From: Entoloma clypeatum
Taxonomy: Eukaryota > Basidiomycota > Agaricomycetes > Agaricales > Entolomataceae
Reading direction: 5' to 3'
Length of the DNA stretch: 64,000 nucleotides
Assembly: GCA_963565915.1 (NCBI GenBank)
Contig: OY751489.1
Span: 2,604,001-2,668,000, forward strand
The number at the start of each line of letters is the position of its first letter. Within the stretch, counting starts at the first letter, position 1. The position numbers were made by a program, and so were the translations under genes. The notes below the pieces were generated by a model, which made no database searches, was not told where the DNA came from, and saw only the letters and a list, made by a program, of their open reading frames with translations. Shown one piece after another: positions 39,183-59,618 of the stretch.

Positions 39183-39945
39183 ATGGAGGTCTGCACACTG
39201 GATACCGATCTTTTCCAATTCTCATCCGTGGTTGAAGGTCGTGAACACCCGAGCGGCTCTCCTGTCCAACTACGAAGTCCTGACACTTCTCCGCGAATTG
39301 GAAATTGATCATCTCTCGAGGGCCCGGACAGCTGTGCGCATAAAGAAAGAGGAGGAAGCAGCAGGCCGCCCGACAGGCAGCGAAAGCTTCGTTGGAGAAG
39401 CTAGCGAGAATATGAGGACCATTGAAATCGAAGTTCAGGCGATTATTATGTTTCCCAACCCTCAAAACTGACCATGATTCTCAGGCAATCCAGTATCTCT
39501 CAGCAGTTTATCTCCCTACACGAAGACAATCTCCAGAAGGAGTAATCAATCTCACGAAGTCCCTCTCACCCTTTGAATTAACCAAAGCAGAAAAGCTCCA
39601 GGTGGTGAACCTCGCTCCCACCCTTCCTGTTGAGTTATATGTTGTATGCTTTATTTCGATTCGTTCTAGAACACGTTAATTTTTTTGTTCCTTCAGATTG
39701 TGGAGGAATTGGAGGATCGACTGGGTGAACGGATGAATGAGATTTTAATCCATGTGCAATCGTCACTCTCAGCTGATCCTGTGAATGGTCCAACGACTGA
39801 AGCGAGAGAGGATGACGCCGATGGAACCTACGTCATGGAAGACGAATGCATGCAGGAAACCGACGTATATCACGAAGACATCATATTTGATGACAGTGGC
39901 GAAGGGGCCGGTATTGAGGGTGATTTGGACGTCGAAGAGGATTAG
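39183..39945 (+). CDS. RPC9: RNA polymerase III subunit RPC9 (C17, Rpb4/CGRP-RCP family)
   Basis: A stalk subunit of RNA polymerase III in the nucleus, pairing with RPC8. Four exons: 39183-39188, 39238-39432, 39485-39643, 39697-39945, giving 202 residues. Exon 1 is only ATG GAG, spliced to GTC GTG AAC, so the protein begins MEVVNTRAALLSNYEVLTLL, the family's N-terminus. The HRDC-like domain continues with NMRTIEIE, AIQYLSAVYLPTRR, LTKAEKLQVVNLAPTLPVEL and IVEELEDRLGERMNEIL. The acidic C-terminal tail (EDDADGTYVMEDE) is typical of fungal members. It is divergent from the adjacent minus-strand tRNA-Asp gene, itself a polymerase III product. Confidence 0.88.
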
Positions 39946-40183
39946 ATTTGCGAGTATGCACGGCGTTGTAGCTTTTGTTTTTCACGTCCTTCAGCGCTAT
40001 TAAATATATTCCGTGACAGACATCCTTACGCCAGGCGTAATGTCAAATTGGTGAATCAAACAGCAGGTTGACGAGGTCTGCATGAGCTTTTGCGGATGCA
40101 TGAGGAGATGCAGTGCGAAGCTCAGGTTTGTACACAACACCAAATACTTCCTCTCGATATCGAGTACCTCGAGACCATAAACG

Positions 40184-42032
40184 ATGAAGTACCTCTCGAC
40201 ACGAGGAGGGTCCCAGTTACTCTCCTTCGAAGAGGTCAGGCGCATGTATCGCCCGCTCAGTTGCGATTAACTTGATGGAACCCAGGCAGTTCTTACTGGC
40301 CTTGCCCCTAACACCGGACTCTACATACCCACAGAGATTCCTTCCCTCCCCGTCAATTGGCGCAATGACTGGAAAAACCTCTCATTCACTGAGCTCGCAG
40401 TTGCTGTGCTGGGGTTGTACATATCACCTGACGAGATAAGCCAGGAAGATCTTCAAGGATTGGTCGAAAGGTCATACAGCACTTTTAGACACGAAGCTGT
40501 GACACCGCTGCGAAAACTCGATTCCAGGGGCGGGGAGACATCTTACATCTTGGAGCTGTTCCATGGGCCCACTTTTGCGTTCAAGGACGTAGCCCTTCAG
40601 TTTCTTGGAAACCTCTTCGAGTTTTTCTTACAGCGGCGCAATGCAAGAAAGGCTGAAGGAGAGTCAAAAGAGCAGTTGACAGTTGTTGGGGCTACAAGTG
40701 GTGATACTGGAAGGTATGAAACTCCCATCCCCTCCTCTATCGTAATTGACTTCATCGTCATCAAAAGCGCTGCTATCTATGGATTAAGAAATAAAGCAAA
40801 TATATCCATCTTCATTCTTCACCCTAAAGGACGCATTTCGCCCATTCAAGAGGCGCAGATGACCTCAGTAACTGACGCCAACGTCCACAATGTGGCCGTT
40901 AAAGGCACCTTCGATGACTGTCAAGTGCGCTCTTCCATTTTGATTCTGTCGATGTTTTTTACATCGACTCTACAGGATATACTCAAATCGCTTTTCGCTG
41001 ACCGTGAATTCAACCAGTCGCACCGCCTAGCCGCGGTGAATTCTATAAATTGGGCGCGCATTCTTGCACAGACCGTCTATTACTTCTCTTCCTACTTCCA
41101 GCTCCAATCTCAACTCCCGATCGGCACCAAAATCGACGACCTTGACCTCCAATATATTGTCCCCACTGGCAACTTCGGTGACATACTTGCAGGATACTAT
41201 GTAAAACGCATGGGTCTACCGATGGGCAAGCTAGTCGTCGCAACGAATGAGAACGATATCCTTACACGCTTCTGGAAAAGTGGGCGATATGAAAAAGTGG
41301 ATACTACGGCGACGCCGTCTTCACAGGGAACGACAGGTGGGGTTAAGGCAACGTTGAGCCCAGCCATGGATGTACTGGTGTCGAGTAATTTTGAGAGGCT
41401 ATTGTGGTACCTCGCGTATGAGGATGCTAACGCAAGCAGGGTTGAGGAGCGAAGGGAGGCAGCTGGGCGTGCGGTAGCTCGGTGGATGGACGGTATGAAG
41501 GCAGACGGGCGCGTAGAGATACCTATCCAGATTTTGCAAAACGCTAGGATGGATTTCCTCGCAGAGAGGCTATCGGATCAGGAGGTATGGAGTCCAAGCT
41601 TATCCTTGTTGTATGTGGATTAACTAACATAAGTATAATAGACCCTTGAGGCAATCCAGAGGACCTTCGCAGGTCTGGAGTCTTATGTCGCAGATCCCCA
41701 CACTGCTGTCGCACTAGGGGTCGCGCATATCATCTCAAAAAACAAGTAAATTCTCCATGTTCACTTTCCTTCGGCAAATGCTGACCCCTCTCCCCAGTCC
41801 TGCAAACACGCGGCAGATCATACTCTCAACTGCACACCCTGCCAAGTTCTCGGAAGCGGTCTCACGCGCACTGGAACGATCGACACATTTCAATTTTGAC
41901 CGTGACGTCCTCCCAAGCGAGTTCCGTGGTTTGCTAGAAAAGGACAGACGTGTCATTGATGTCGAGCGGCCAGACGCCAAGTTGGTGAAAGTTGTAATTG
42001 AACAGGTCCGGAATAGACTTGGAAGCGATTGA
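40184..42032 (+). CDS. THR4: Threonine synthase
   Basis: PLP enzyme converting O-phosphohomoserine to threonine, the last step of threonine synthesis. Six exons: 40184-40234, 40286-40713, 40768-40924, 40976-41584, 41642-41745, 41798-42032, totalling 527 residues, normal for fungal THR4. N-terminus MKYLSTRGGSQLLSFEE joins to AVLTGLAPNTGLYIPTEIP. The PLP lysine lies in GPTFAFKDVALQFLGN. GATSGDTG joins across intron 2 to SAAIYGLR, and the phosphate-binding region YIVPTGNFGDILAGYY is present. The C-terminus includes LSTAHPAKFSEAVSRAL. All joins keep frame; no lesion. Confidence 0.95.
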
Positions 42033-42128
42033 ATGTCTAGTATCTACTTCATTATATAAGCGGAAGTTACAGGTTACTCTTATCATACCTTTCGCTTCAG
42101 ACATCTCGACAGCAGCTTTGGAATCACG

Positions 42129-43231
42129 ATGGCGGTTCTTGACACCACTGATCAGATAGGGCAGTTGTGGAGTCTCATTCAGGAACTCAGTGAACAGCTG
42201 AATCAAAACCGGAGCATTTCTGTATCGCTGCATGCGCAGGCAGGGAACATCAAGGTGAATTTTCGTTCAACACCGATCGTCCTCATGGAATTCAATCTGC
42301 AAAGAGTCAAGCCGTGCATTCTCAGACGGGGTTTTTCCTCCGACGGTATGTTGATTCACTACCTGCTGTTCATATAAATTGAGATCTTGGCTTTGTTTCG
42401 TTAGGTTCAACATGGACAGGACGCAAGGTTTGTACAACATCCGTCAACTGACTGAATGTGAATTCACCGTGCTCCTCTGTTCCAGAGGAGTACGACACTG
42501 AGTTGGAACGGATAAACGCATCCATGACTATTGAGAATCAGAGCCTACAATACGACAACAAGCAGCTCAATACGTTGATCAAGGAATATGAGCAAACCCT
42601 GGAGACCCTCATGAGTTGAGTTTTTTTTTCCATCTCAACACTCCCCGGCGCTGATGGAGCCCCTGACAGGTACCTTTCGAAACCGCGCTGTATGTCATGG
42701 CCGCCCATCGTCTCATGGCTGAGCTCATTCCGATCATGTCGCGAAACGTCCTTTCAATAGCAAGATGTCCAGGAGCGCGAGCTCTCACTGATACGTGAAT
42801 ATGAAACAAAACTTCTTGCGCGGCAAGAAGACTATGCCGCTCAGGATTTATTGAGCAGCACATCTGTCTCAGAATCTCTCGTGCGCATCTCACATCTCCT
42901 ACGTCAGTCTCTCCGTTCACTGAACGGCGAAGACGTTGATCCGCGCACACCGCCATTTATGGACGAGGAGAACTGCAAACCATGGACTACACTGACTGCG
43001 TCGGATCACGCACTAGAGAGAGAAATCGAACTAGCGCGATTGGAGAAGGAAAATGAAGAACTACGGCGGATGTTGGGCCTAGTGTCAACGCAACCGCGGA
43101 GAAGCAACCCGGACAGCCAACCTTTGGTTGAGTCGCCCAAAGTCGAAACGCAGCGGTCTGCGAGTATGACGCGGGTAGGTGAGAGTGTTGGACCTTTTGG
43201 AACGTACAAACGAATGCGCTCGCCGGGTTGA
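42129..43231 (+). CDS. SIKE/FGFR1OP2-family coiled-coil protein (STRIPAK-associated)
   Basis: Six exons: 42129-42254, 42305-42345, 42405-42427, 42486-42614, 42670-42689, 42761-43231, totalling 269 residues, with two tiny exons of 23 and 20 bp. Residues about 10-35 begin with LWSLIQELSEQLNQNRS. The exon joins give FFLRRFNMDRTQEEYDTELERI, then ENQSLQYDNKQLNTLIKEYE with QTLETLMSTFRNRA, the pattern of the SIKE/FGFR1OP2 coiled coil known from STRIPAK phosphatase-kinase complexes. A second coil (EIELARLEKENEELRRML) precedes a Ser-rich tail. Family assignment is by coiled-coil pattern and is moderately sure; the gene model is firm. Confidence 0.72.
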
Positions 43232-43684
43232 CACGAGGTATGCTGCCTTTTCATTCAAGTAATTCATTCGATGACTCTAACCCATAGTTATGATGACCAA
43301 TGTCGGTTGATGGAGATCTGTTACCTTGCGAAGCTTTTTTTTTCACTTTTGGGGTACAGACGAGAATGATATTTGTTTTGTGCTTGCGGGCTGCTCGTTC
43401 TGATAGCGAAGGACATTGTGCATAACTTGTCTGATGTAGATTGTAGGCAATTTCAATTGAGTGTGATGATCCAAATGCACACTGGTTGAAGAGGTGATTA
43501 ACTTTTACACACTGTTCTTCGCAAGGGGGAGAGGTGAGTTTTGTTTCCCTATCCAATCACCGGCACAGCGGCTGGCACTGCCCACCGTTGGCGTCTGGTG
43601 ATTTTGCCTCCGTCCACCTCCAAGTTAAGCTTAAATATCGACTTCTTTTAGAACCTCCACTGCGCACCCCACTCGCCCACTCAA
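43232..43684. other. Intergenic stretch, no gene seen
   Basis: 3' flank of the SIKE-like gene and promoter of the PH-domain gene. A CT-rich segment (43560-43684) precedes the ATG, as is common in basidiomycete promoters. No separate gene. Confidence 0.5.
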
Positions 43685-46600
43685 ATGTCCTTTCCCAACT
43701 CGCGCCCGACCTCCCATATTTCCACCAGCCCTGTTAGATTCGGTCCAAGCTCAGAACACTCTCATTCGATGTGGGGCAGCAGTTCTCACAGCTCTGATCC
43801 TTTTTTTGGCCGCAGACTGCGGAGGGCATCCACACAGTCCAAGACGGACACTAAGGGCAAGCAGCCTGTATACGGAGACGAGGCTGGAATCCGCGCTAGC
43901 TCCAACACTTCGAGTGAGTAACATTCATGAATCGCTCAACACCCCAGCTACCTGTGTCGCTGAATACTACTTACAACGATAGGATGGACCGAGGTCTCTT
44001 TATCGCGATACGCTCCCACTGACAGTCGGCCATCCACTGCCGACGGTGTAAAATCCCACAAGCCTCGGACGAGTCTTCTTGTTGCGGCTTCTGACGCTCT
44101 TGGATTTAAATTTGGTCGGAGGCGATACCACGTCCGACAACCTCCCATGCCTCTCATTCTCCCGGACGTCATAGAAATAAGCGCTCCTCGTCGAGACGAA
44201 GACGTCGAAGAACGTGACCGCCTTAGGGACATGGCTGCTCAGTCTATTGGTATTCCAGTCACTATGCACCCGGATATTCGCTCGTTGGATAACAGCGTTG
44301 CGGAGGATGAGGAAGACGATGAGGAGGAAGACACTAGCCGGAATGGTGTTACTTCTTCGCTTCCAAACCTCGACCATCGCCATTTTGGTGATATAAGGAG
44401 GGACCCACCGTTCTCCCTGCCAAGCAAATCATTGCAGGGCTCCAGTGTTTCCGTTCCGCTGCCTTCGTCGGGATTTCCCAGCCGGTTGCGCTCAGGTTCA
44501 CTCCTGGCGCATAGTCGAACAAATTCCGTCACACTTTCTCCTGTCCCATCCTTCCCGACCACTCATGCCGCTCTTGCTCAGTGTAAACAGTCCGAAGCTA
44601 TGCTATACAAATTTTACTCACCATCATCGCTCCGCATCTTCGCTTTACATAAGAATTGGAGAAGCCGCTATATGGTGTTGTCATCCCCGACTGCTGTGGT
44701 CCGCAGAAACTCCTCTCCTCCGGTCTCGTATCTACATCTTTTCAAAGCATCCAATGGCGAGGAAAAGGAGATAGAAAGGCTGGAGATTAACGAGGAGAGT
44801 GTAGTATTCGTGGCTGAAGAAGACGTGGGCGGCCGCAAGCACGTAGTCAAGGTCGCGGGCGTGGATGTCGGGGCTTTGAGAAAGGAATTGAATCATGAAG
44901 AAGGCGGTCGAACCATGTGGTTTTTGCATATATCGGACGCTGCCGATGCACAGAAATGGATTACTGCCATAAAAAATGCGATATTAGGACAGCGGTATGT
45001 CATTTCCCCGTGCTCACGGATGAAGCGATTTTACGGGTTGCTTCAGAACTATGCGTGCTGGTTTAGGGTCGCCCATCAGCCCTTTCGGAACCATAGAGCC
45101 TCGTGGTGACATGGATGTCATGCTTTCTATCCGTGCACAAGGCTTGATCACTCCACCCACAAACACGATCAACCCTCGGTCAGCCCAGATCAATAGTCAA
45201 GCAACAATCGTGCACCAAGATCGCAGCTACGCTTCTTCGACTTCTTCCCGCCGTTCGCAGGTGACACTACACAAGTACACATCTTCGGGTCCGGTATCAG
45301 CCCTCAAGGGTCTATTCACAGGTTCTACGCGACCCCGTTCCCCTTCCCGTGCAACATCCATCGATTCACAACGTGATGGCGAATCTATGAAGGACGGATC
45401 TTTTGGCAGCATGGGCAACCACCTTCTCTCTACAGGCGATGGAGCTTTAGGACCTACGCTAGCCACCCCCAATACAATCGTACCCTATGATAGTGATGTC
45501 CCATCTGCCGAGTATCGCCTGGACAGAAAGATTATACCCGAGCGAGCAGTACTTTGGACATCCCCAGAGCCTCTCATTCCTACCCGAGAACGCACTCACC
45601 GGACACTCTCTTTACAAGCGGTGTCGCTTCAACCCCCACCACGGAAACGTTGGACTTCTCTCCGGCCAGGTGACCACGAGGCTGCAATCCTCGTGGATGA
45701 CGATGTCAATACAATGGGCAACAACGTAAAACGTGCTGCAACGGAGGCGGAGGTACCATTATTAATGTCTGGCTTCTGCTTCGGCTCACATGTGCACAAG
45801 TCCCGAGAACCCTCCATCCAGTCGTTTTCAACCTTGGCATCAGGTGACAATTCCTCGCATGCAGACAAGTCGAGCGTTGGCACCAAGAGAAGTTCAAAAC
45901 GATTCTCGAGGCAGGGTTTGCCCCGCCGTTTGACCCCTCCTAGTGGTCCACCCCCGTCGATACCAAACAATCAAAGGAGTACATCATCGGCGCCTACACT
46001 TTTGGACCGAACTCCAAGCGAAGCGTCTTCGAGACGTTCAACGCTGAGTCGACAAAGTGTGATTTCTAGCCTGCCATCTTTCTCCAAACGAACGTCGGGC
46101 TCATCGTTCCTCAGCATGTGCCCCAACCCCTCTCCCTCTTCCCGACCGACCTCGAGTCATAGTCATAGAACCTCCATGCCTCCTCCCCGTCCTGCTCCCA
46201 CATCTGCACTTCCTCCTGCGCCTGAACTGGAAGGACGGAAAACAGATCAATCCACCTTACCCAAATCTCTTCGTGAATCAGTTGCTCAACGAGCAATGAG
46301 ATTATCTGTAATCGCCCCAAAACCTCCTCCTTCCACGGTCTTACCGCCTCGTCCCGACGGTCTTGGGTGTGGACCTGTCCACCGTCGAAGCTCGTCTGTT
46401 GGAGGTCATACACCCGTCTCGCCGCTGGTACCCCAAACGACACCACTTCATACCCCGTTTCCCCCACCCGTAGGACCTCTACCCCTTACTCCCGTGACGC
46501 TTCAACTGGACACCTCGCAGTCGACACAGGCGGTACGACGAACATCAATAAAGCAACGGCTGCGCAATCTGAGTGCGCCTTCCCCCTCTCCAGCATCTCC

Positions 46601-46976
46601 GCCTTGTTCATCGCCTCGACGAAATGTAATTGGATACCCATCTCCAACCTCATCAACAACAGCTGTTTCTCCCGCGACTGTGTCGCTGCCTCCTACACCT
46701 ATCGGTGAAAAGATTGTAGATTACGAAAACGACTTGAGCTTCTTGCAAATGACCACCCCCGTCATACCCTACTCCCCGCCGCCCCGCCTTCTCCTTGCGC
46801 TTCCCCAGCCTCCTGAAGTAGGGATTACGCCACTGTCGCCACCACCACGTCGAAATTCTAAACAAATATCTATCGTGGGGATCGATCCAGAAACCACATT
46901 GACTCAGGATGAAAAGCCTATGGTGGAACTCTCGCGCCCTGGTTCTGTAATTTCACTCGGAATTGTAAATATGTAG
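43685..46976 (+). CDS. PH-domain protein with long Ser/Pro-rich disordered tail
   Basis: Three exons: 43685-43913, 43983-44994, 45047-46976, giving 1056 residues. The N-terminal 280 residues are Ser-rich with an acidic run (EDEEDDEEED). A pleckstrin-homology domain spans roughly residues 282-415: MLYKFYSPSSLRIFALHKNW, RSRYMVLSS, then the final helix DAADAQKWITAIKNAIL with its conserved Trp. PH domains bind phosphoinositides or protein partners at membranes. The 600-residue C-terminal part is dominated by Ser, Pro, Thr and Arg (for example SPASPPCSSPRRN), with many possible SH3 and 14-3-3 sites. I do not recognise a named orthologue. No lesion. Confidence 0.8.
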
Positions 46977-47078
46977 ACTTTTAATTATTGTTGTTGTACT
47001 GGTGAATCACGAAAATTACGCGTTTGAAAAGTAAGTAACGGCATATAATTTATACATGAACAGCAGGAGACAAGATGA

Positions 47079-56268
<9,190 letters not shown>

Positions 56269-56395
56269 CCTTCTATTCTGGTGTTGAGTGAAGGTGCGAG
56301 AGTTGAAAGTTGCTGAGTAAGCAAATGCGGTTCCGTGTTGCGACAGTCAAGCTGGTGCACGGACCGACCGAGAATTATACATATATCTTTCAGGT

Positions 56396-57053
56396 TCACA
56401 ATTCAGGTGTTATACAGCCCATTCCTATCAAGATGCAGTCCCGCCAACCTCCATCGATCCATAACTGCTTGCGTATTCGTCCTTCTTCCACAAAGCCTCT
56501 GAAAGCTCGAGGGTTCAATATTGCACCCCATTTAGCGCCCAGCGTAACTTACATCTTTTGTACAAGCCAATTGCACGGCCATTTACCTCCACAACACTGA
56601 GCGATACGTGGTGATCGATAGCATAACTAATCATGAAGTTGACGGTCCGTAGCCCTTGCGCCAAAACGCAGGCGCGAGCGAGATGGCGAACGTAGCATCG
56701 CAATCCTTGTTATTGAAAATTGCTAGGAACGCTGAAGCCGACAAAACTACCCCCAACGAGTTCCTCGATAGTGCAGAACATGATGCCCTCCTTCAGTTTT
56801 TCCAGAACCTTATCGAAATTTTCGGCGTTTCGCGGAACAACAAAGTCATGTGTGATATATGGCGCACCAGAGGGGTTCTTGTAAAGCAAAAGGATGTCAT
56901 CGAGATCGAACGGTTCGTATGCGCGAAAACGCAGTCGGTCTGTAGCGGAAATGGTTACTGACAATGGGATCGATGATTCGATGAAGGGAGTTCTCTGATA
57001 AAGATGGCTTTGACCGGTCGACAACGGTTGGGAAGGGGACTAACTGGGTCATG
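56396..57053 (-). pseudogene. GNAT-type acetyltransferase, apparently frame-disrupted
   Basis: Blocks of an RimJ-like (Acetyltransf_3) N-acetyltransferase are present in order: TDRLRFRAYEPFDLDDILLL, MFCTIEELVGGSFVGF, DATFAISLAPAFWRKGYG (acetyl-CoA loop), TVNFMISYAIDHHVSLSV, NGRAIGLYKR. A normal intron (about 56510-56564) then leads to GFVEEGRIRKQLWIDGGW and a stop at 56396. The central acetyl-CoA block is in a different frame from both neighbours, and an in-frame TAA precedes it. The only nearby upstream ATG (57053) is also in another frame. Either two compensating indels have destroyed the gene or the sequence contains errors. It lies 128 bp upstream of the PRP8 start, same strand. Confidence 0.6.
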
Positions 57054-57096
57054 GCGTCTGCGCTACAGCAACAGCGTAGGACAGAATGACACTCAT

Positions 57097-58482
57097 TTAA
57101 CCCATGGCCGAGTGGAGTCGGTTGCCCAATGTCCTCCGGAGCTCCTGTTGATGGGTAGGAGTAAAACCATTGCAGCCGACAATGGCCATTTCGGTCAAGG
57201 TATTGCAAGGCTCTCTGTCGGTGTGGTCCAGGCGAGCGACCACTGCTCCTACAATAGCATCTCCCGAAAGTTGCTGGCAGTTACAAAGGCTTAAGCTTCG
57301 GAGGCGGGGCAGGCGGATAAGGATTCTGTCATCTTGACCAGGTAAAGTAAAAGGTCGCAACAGATCGATAACTTTGTCCGACATGTCTGATGCGACTATG
57401 ATAAATTCTTGAAGGTGAGGAAGTCGGTCAAAGACATATCTGAAATCTTTCGTTCGCATGTCACTGAAATCCATGTCCAATGTGACTAAAGGAGGGTGCG
57501 ACCTCGCCAAAAGCTTCCGTAAGCCCATTCCTGTGGCACGGTCGCTTGAAGGAGACTGGGAAAAATCCCGAGCATCATCGTCACTATCTCCTTCTTCGTG
57601 GTATTCACCTCTAAGAGTGAATTCGACGTTGAGATGGGCGAGAGACAGGTTAACGAGGCGTGGGGCATAAAGGGACGACAGGATCGCTCGTGCCAAGCAA
57701 GTGCTCTTTATATGTAAAGTATGGAGGTTGGGCAGCGAAACGACGGGAAGAGGGGTCGGAGATGGTTCGTCATTGTGTTGCCAGCTCGAAAATTCAAAAG
57801 TTTCCAGTTCGGGGCAGGCAGTTAAGAAGTCAAGTATGGAATCTGCCCGGGAATTGAAATCATTCAAGGCATCCTCAGCAATAACAATGAAGGTAAATCG
57901 CAGCGGAGCGAGTAGCTGCGAACGGGGAAGTTCGGAGACCCACACGTTCATGACGTAGTTTTGCGGCCACTCGGGTACAAAGGTAGACTTGGTCAAACCC
58001 GGATCATCCTCTTGTATGAATATGTGGAGGGAGCCCAATACTTCATAGCTGATTGGGAAGGTGGACGAGAATGTTTGGACCTCCTCTCTATTCCCTATCA
58101 TCGCGAAAGAGCGCCAGCGGTCGATAAATGGGAGTAAAGGTGACAATATCGGGAGGATGAGATCTATCGTCTCGATGTTAAGCTCCACATCGATCTTCAA
58201 TGGAACTGACCGCTGGATCCAAATTTCTGCCTGGGCTTGTAGGCAACTAATGGAGAGAGCGTGTTCATCGAGACATATGTGCTGCCAGATGCGGGGAGAC
58301 CCACTGACGACTTCCCTCCACCACTTGGAGACTTTGCGCAAAGCTAGAGGAGCAAGAGGATTGTCCCCGGGGCAAAGGGAGAATATCTCAATCAATAGTT
58401 CAGGAGGGAGTGTGTCGATAGGGGCACAAACGAGTTGTTGGTGGTTGCTCTGCATCGCACTGCCGTGAGAAGAGAGTGCCAA
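57097..58482 (-). CDS. F-box protein
   Basis: Single 461-codon exon. The F-box spans about residues 22-65 (IDTLPPELLIEIFSLC, LRKVSKWWREVVSGSPRIWQ), the SKP1-binding element of SCF ubiquitin ligases. The remainder is a loose leucine-rich-repeat-like substrate region (LPVVSLPNLHTLHIKS, LRKLLARSHPPLVTLDM, LPRLRSLSLCNCQQLSGDAI). This architecture belongs to the large expanded F-box families of agaricomycetes. The first Met at 58482 is used; a Met ten codons in is equally possible. Its substrate is unknown. It is divergent from RPS19, with about 290 bp between starts. Confidence 0.82.
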   Translation of the reverse strand: MALSSHGSAMQSNHQQLVCAPIDTLPPELLIEIFSLCPGDNPLAPLALRKVSKWWREVVSGSPRIWQHICLDEHALSISCLQAQAEIWIQRSVPLKIDVELNIETIDLILPILSPLLPFIDRWRSFAMIGNREEVQTFSSTFPISYEVLGSLHIFIQEDDPGLTKSTFVPEWPQNYVMNVWVSELPRSQLLAPLRFTFIVIAEDALNDFNSRADSILDFLTACPELETFEFSSWQHNDEPSPTPLPVVSLPNLHTLHIKSTCLARAILSSLYAPRLVNLSLAHLNVEFTLRGEYHEEGDSDDDARDFSQSPSSDRATGMGLRKLLARSHPPLVTLDMDFSDMRTKDFRYVFDRLPHLQEFIIVASDMSDKVIDLLRPFTLPGQDDRILIRLPRLRSLSLCNCQQLSGDAIVGAVVARLDHTDREPCNTLTEMAIVGCNGFTPTHQQELRRTLGNRLHSAMG

Positions 58483-58774
58483 ATCAATTCAAGCAATACA
58501 TCCTCGACAGGAAACGCAAGTTCCTCAATCAAAATATCTACGACCGCGCCCTCACAATCATGTCAACATTCCAGAATTCTTGGGCCAATCTGTAAGTTGT
58601 ACAAGTACTTTGGGGTTAATTTACTGGGTTGCTGACTAATTGGGGAGACCTTAAGCAACTGTACAGTTTACTGGGGAATGCCGAAGCCCCTAGGAACCAT
58701 ACTAGCGTAAACCGATACACAAAGTCCCGAAGTCGTACGCGCCATTCTGCGGCCCGTTTCCTCAAGAAAATAAC

Positions 58775-59394
58775 ATGCCAGGAGTACGAGATATCAGGTA
58801 CGTGGATGGTCAATCGAGCATTTCGGAGGTGCAAACCTGTCGATTACCCAATTCAGTGCAGAGGCTTTCATCGCAGCCTACGCTTCTCACTTGAAGCGCT
58901 CTGGCAAACTCGAGGTTCCAGTGTGGGTCGATCTCGTGAAGACAGGCGCGTACAAGGAGCTCGCTCCCTATGATCCTGATTGGTATTATGTTCGTGCAGG
59001 TATGTTCGCACAAATATTACATCAGGACAGAGCAGAATTCAGGAAACTTTTTGGGTCTGAAACAGCTGCCGTCGCACGGCACATATACCTGCGCAAGGAT
59101 GTTGGAATTGGTGCATTAACAAAACTCCATGGTGGCCGTAACAACCGCGGCAACCGTCCTTCACACCACTCCCCTGCATCGGCGTCAGTTCAGCGCAAAG
59201 TCTGTCAATCGCTGGAGAAGATCGGTGTTTTAGAACAAACAGAAAACGGGGGAAGGAGGATCTCTCAGGACGGTCAGCGGGATTTGGACCGGATTGCAAC
59301 AGCGGTAGTCGAAGCGGCCAAGGAAGCTGAGGAGGACGAGGAAGAGGAGGAGGAGGAGGAGGAGGAGGAGGAGGAGGAGGAAGATGAGGAGTAA
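58775..59394 (+). CDS. RPS19: 40S ribosomal protein eS19 with a poly-acidic C-terminal tail
   Basis: Small-subunit ribosomal protein needed for 18S rRNA maturation. Three exons: 58775-58797, 58857-58999, 59066-59394, totalling 164 residues. The start MPGVRDIS joins across intron 1 (acceptor at 58856) to AEAFIAAYASHLKRSGK. The 66-bp second intron has no stop and is divisible by three, but removing it restores VRA-AAVARHIYLRKDVG. Core signatures: ALTKLHGGRNNRGNRPSHH, ASVQRKVCQSLEKIGVLE, GGRRISQDGQRDLDRIA. Family members usually end soon after this; here the last 21 residues are all Glu or Asp, encoded by a GAG repeat. No lesion. Confidence 0.93.
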
Positions 59395-59618
59395 CCGCCT
59401 CTACCGCATTCACATGGCTTATGAATTTGCATGTTCTATTATCTTCCCCCGTTATGCGGCATGCACCACTAAAATTCTCCTTCATCTTTCTACTGCAAGT
59501 AACTGCGTTGTGGTTCTATGTAAGTACAGGTGCACAGCACTACACTCAGTTAAGGATTACATAAGGCAGCAGAGTATCTGCTGACCAAATCTCGAAGGGG
59601 ATTTCCCTGGCGTAGCCC

